DNA of 5,893 bases from an uncultured Anaerotruncus sp. (GTDB taxonomy: Bacteria > Bacillota_A > Clostridia > Oscillospirales > CAG-272): positions 1 through 5,893 of the forward strand of contig CATYWI010000093.1 in assembly GCA_958414155.1 (NCBI GenBank). The letters run 5' to 3'. Made by a program: the position numbers and the translations under genes. Positions 5,146-5,893 of this stretch are shown one piece after another; the stretch's first letter is position 1, and each line of letters opens with the position of its first letter. The notes under the pieces are model-generated. The model was not told the DNA's origin, did not search any database, and saw nothing but the letters and a program-made list of their open reading frames with translations.

Positions 5146-5835
5146 ATGAACAGTCAGAAAAAAATATACCTCTCCCCGTCACTGCTGGCGGCTGATTATG
5201 CAGAGCTGGGCAACTGTGTGCGACGCATTGAAGAAGCGGGAGCGGATTTTCTTCACCTTGATATAATGGACGGTCATTTTGTACCGAATATCAGTTTTGG
5301 TCCCGACCTTGTTGCGGCGCTCCGTCCGCACAGTAAACTTCTTTTTGATGTGCACATGATGATAAGCGACCCCGCGAGGTATACTGACCGCTTTATCGCG
5401 GCGGGCGCGGATATGATAACCTTCCACCGCGAGGCAGTCGAAGACCCGAAACCGCTCATTTACCGCATAAAGGATGCCGGTGTGCGCGCCTCAATGGCGA
5501 TATCCCCCGCCACGCCGGTGGATGAGGTTCTCCCCTGCCTTCCGATGCTCGATATGGTGCTTGTGATGACGGTCGTTCCCGGCTTTGGCGGACAAAAGCT
5601 GATGCCCGAAACACTTGACAAGGTGCGCGCACTGCGCCGACGCATCGATGACGCCGGGCTTGACACCGACATCGAGGTGGACGGCGGTATCTCTGCCGAC
5701 AACACCGGGCTTGTGACCGCGGCGGGCGCGAATGTGATAGTTGCCGGCTCGGCAATATTCGGCTCACAGCGTCCGCGCCAGACAATGCTTGCCATGCGCG
5801 CCGCCGCCAAGGACCATCCTTATTGCGAAAAATAA
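5146..5835 (+). CDS. rpe: Ribulose-phosphate 3-epimerase Rpe
   Basis: Interconverts ribulose 5-phosphate and xylulose 5-phosphate in the pentose phosphate pathway. The 229-residue TIM barrel starts with LSPSLLAADYAEL. The four metal ligands are visible: His37 and Asp39 in HLDIMDGHFVPN, His70 in DVHMM, and Asp179 in VDGGI. The phosphate-binding loop PGFGGQ (145-150) and GSAIFG (201-206) are intact. The loop residue before PGFGGQ is Val144 where Asn is common; this position varies in the family as far as I know. AAGGGAG (5133-5139), six bases before the ATG, fixes the start. It lies 169 bases after ispF, the only sizeable gap in the unit, and shares its substrate with RpiB upstream. An allulose 6-phosphate epimerase (AlsE) is the main alternative, less likely beside rpiB. 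Confidence 0.95.
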   Translation: MNSQKKIYLSPSLLAADYAELGNCVRRIEEAGADFLHLDIMDGHFVPNISFGPDLVAALRPHSKLLFDVHMMISDPARYTDRFIAAGADMITFHREAVEDPKPLIYRIKDAGVRASMAISPATPVDEVLPCLPMLDMVLVMTVVPGFGGQKLMPETLDKVRALRRRIDDAGLDTDIEVDGGISADNTGLVTAAGANVIVAGSAIFGSQRPRQTMLAMRAAAKDHPYCEK

Positions 5836-5868
5836 CAAGCACGCACCCTCAAGGCGGCATGGTGGTGT

Positions 5869-5893
5869 TAAAAAACTCAAATTGAGTTTTTTA
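5869..5893. terminator. Probable terminator after rpe, cut by the window edge
   Basis: TAAAAAACTC (5869-5878) and GAGTTTTTTA (5884-5893) form a symmetrical stem around AAATT; the GC-bearing core is CTCA/TGAG and the A and T runs flank it. The symmetry would let it act on both strands. It lies 33 bases after the rpe stop and ends exactly at the window edge. The core is poor in G and C, so strength is uncertain. Confidence 0.55.

Noticed and set aside
4278..5182. Long minus-strand open frames (up to 289 codons) opposite ispD, ispF and the gap before rpe
   Set aside because: They lie antisense to clearly conserved genes, show no recognisable motif or ribosome binding site, and arise from GC-rich codon bias.
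5397..5730. Thirteen-base direct repeat CGCGGCGGGCGCG at 5397-5409 and 5718-5730 in rpe
   Set aside because: Both copies encode the Ala-Ala-Gly-Ala turn that recurs in TIM barrel proteins, so codon bias plus protein constraint explains it.

Overview
The window looks like chromosomal DNA from an anaerobic, low-GC-lineage (Firmicutes/Clostridia-type) bacterium with fairly GC-rich genes and AT-rich intergenic sequence. The reasons are the DUF896 (YnzC-type) protein, which is known from Firmicutes, the ComEB-like dCMP deaminase, Shine-Dalgarno-led genes, and use of the MEP isoprenoid pathway. The species cannot be named from this sequence. I see no tRNA, rRNA, CRISPR, transposase or phage gene. 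By all appearances this is core housekeeping DNA.

Layout. Two transcription units diverge from a 257-base intergenic region (1527-1783). To the left, on the minus strand, run galU (UDP-glucose synthesis), a dCMP deaminase gene, and the first 24 codons of a membrane or secreted protein that leaves the window. To the right, on the plus strand, run seven tightly packed genes: DUF896, tsaE, tsaB, rpiB, ispD, ispF and, after a 169-base gap, rpe. Four of the junctions overlap by 4 or 8 bases. A hairpin with flanking A and T runs at the very right edge probably ends this unit. Each unit has a clear sigma-A type promoter. The two promoters have the same hexamers and spacing (TTGATT, 17 bases, TATAAT). 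The rightward one also has an extended -10 and lies inside a perfect 10-base inverted repeat.

How the genes fit together. TsaE and TsaB are two parts of the machinery that makes the t6A modification of tRNA; TsaD and TsaC are not here. RpiB and Rpe are the two pentose-5-phosphate isomerising and epimerising enzymes of the non-oxidative pentose phosphate pathway. IspD and IspF are steps three and five of the MEP pathway to isoprenoids. The unit therefore joins tRNA modification, pentose phosphate and isoprenoid genes under one apparent promoter.

Points worth a second look are a Tyr in place of a zinc-ligand His in IspF, a very strong hairpin inside the 5' coding part of ispD in an N-terminal extension, a GC-rich hairpin holding the ispF stop codon, and the inverted repeat at the rightward promoter. 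I did not find a convincing wholly new system.
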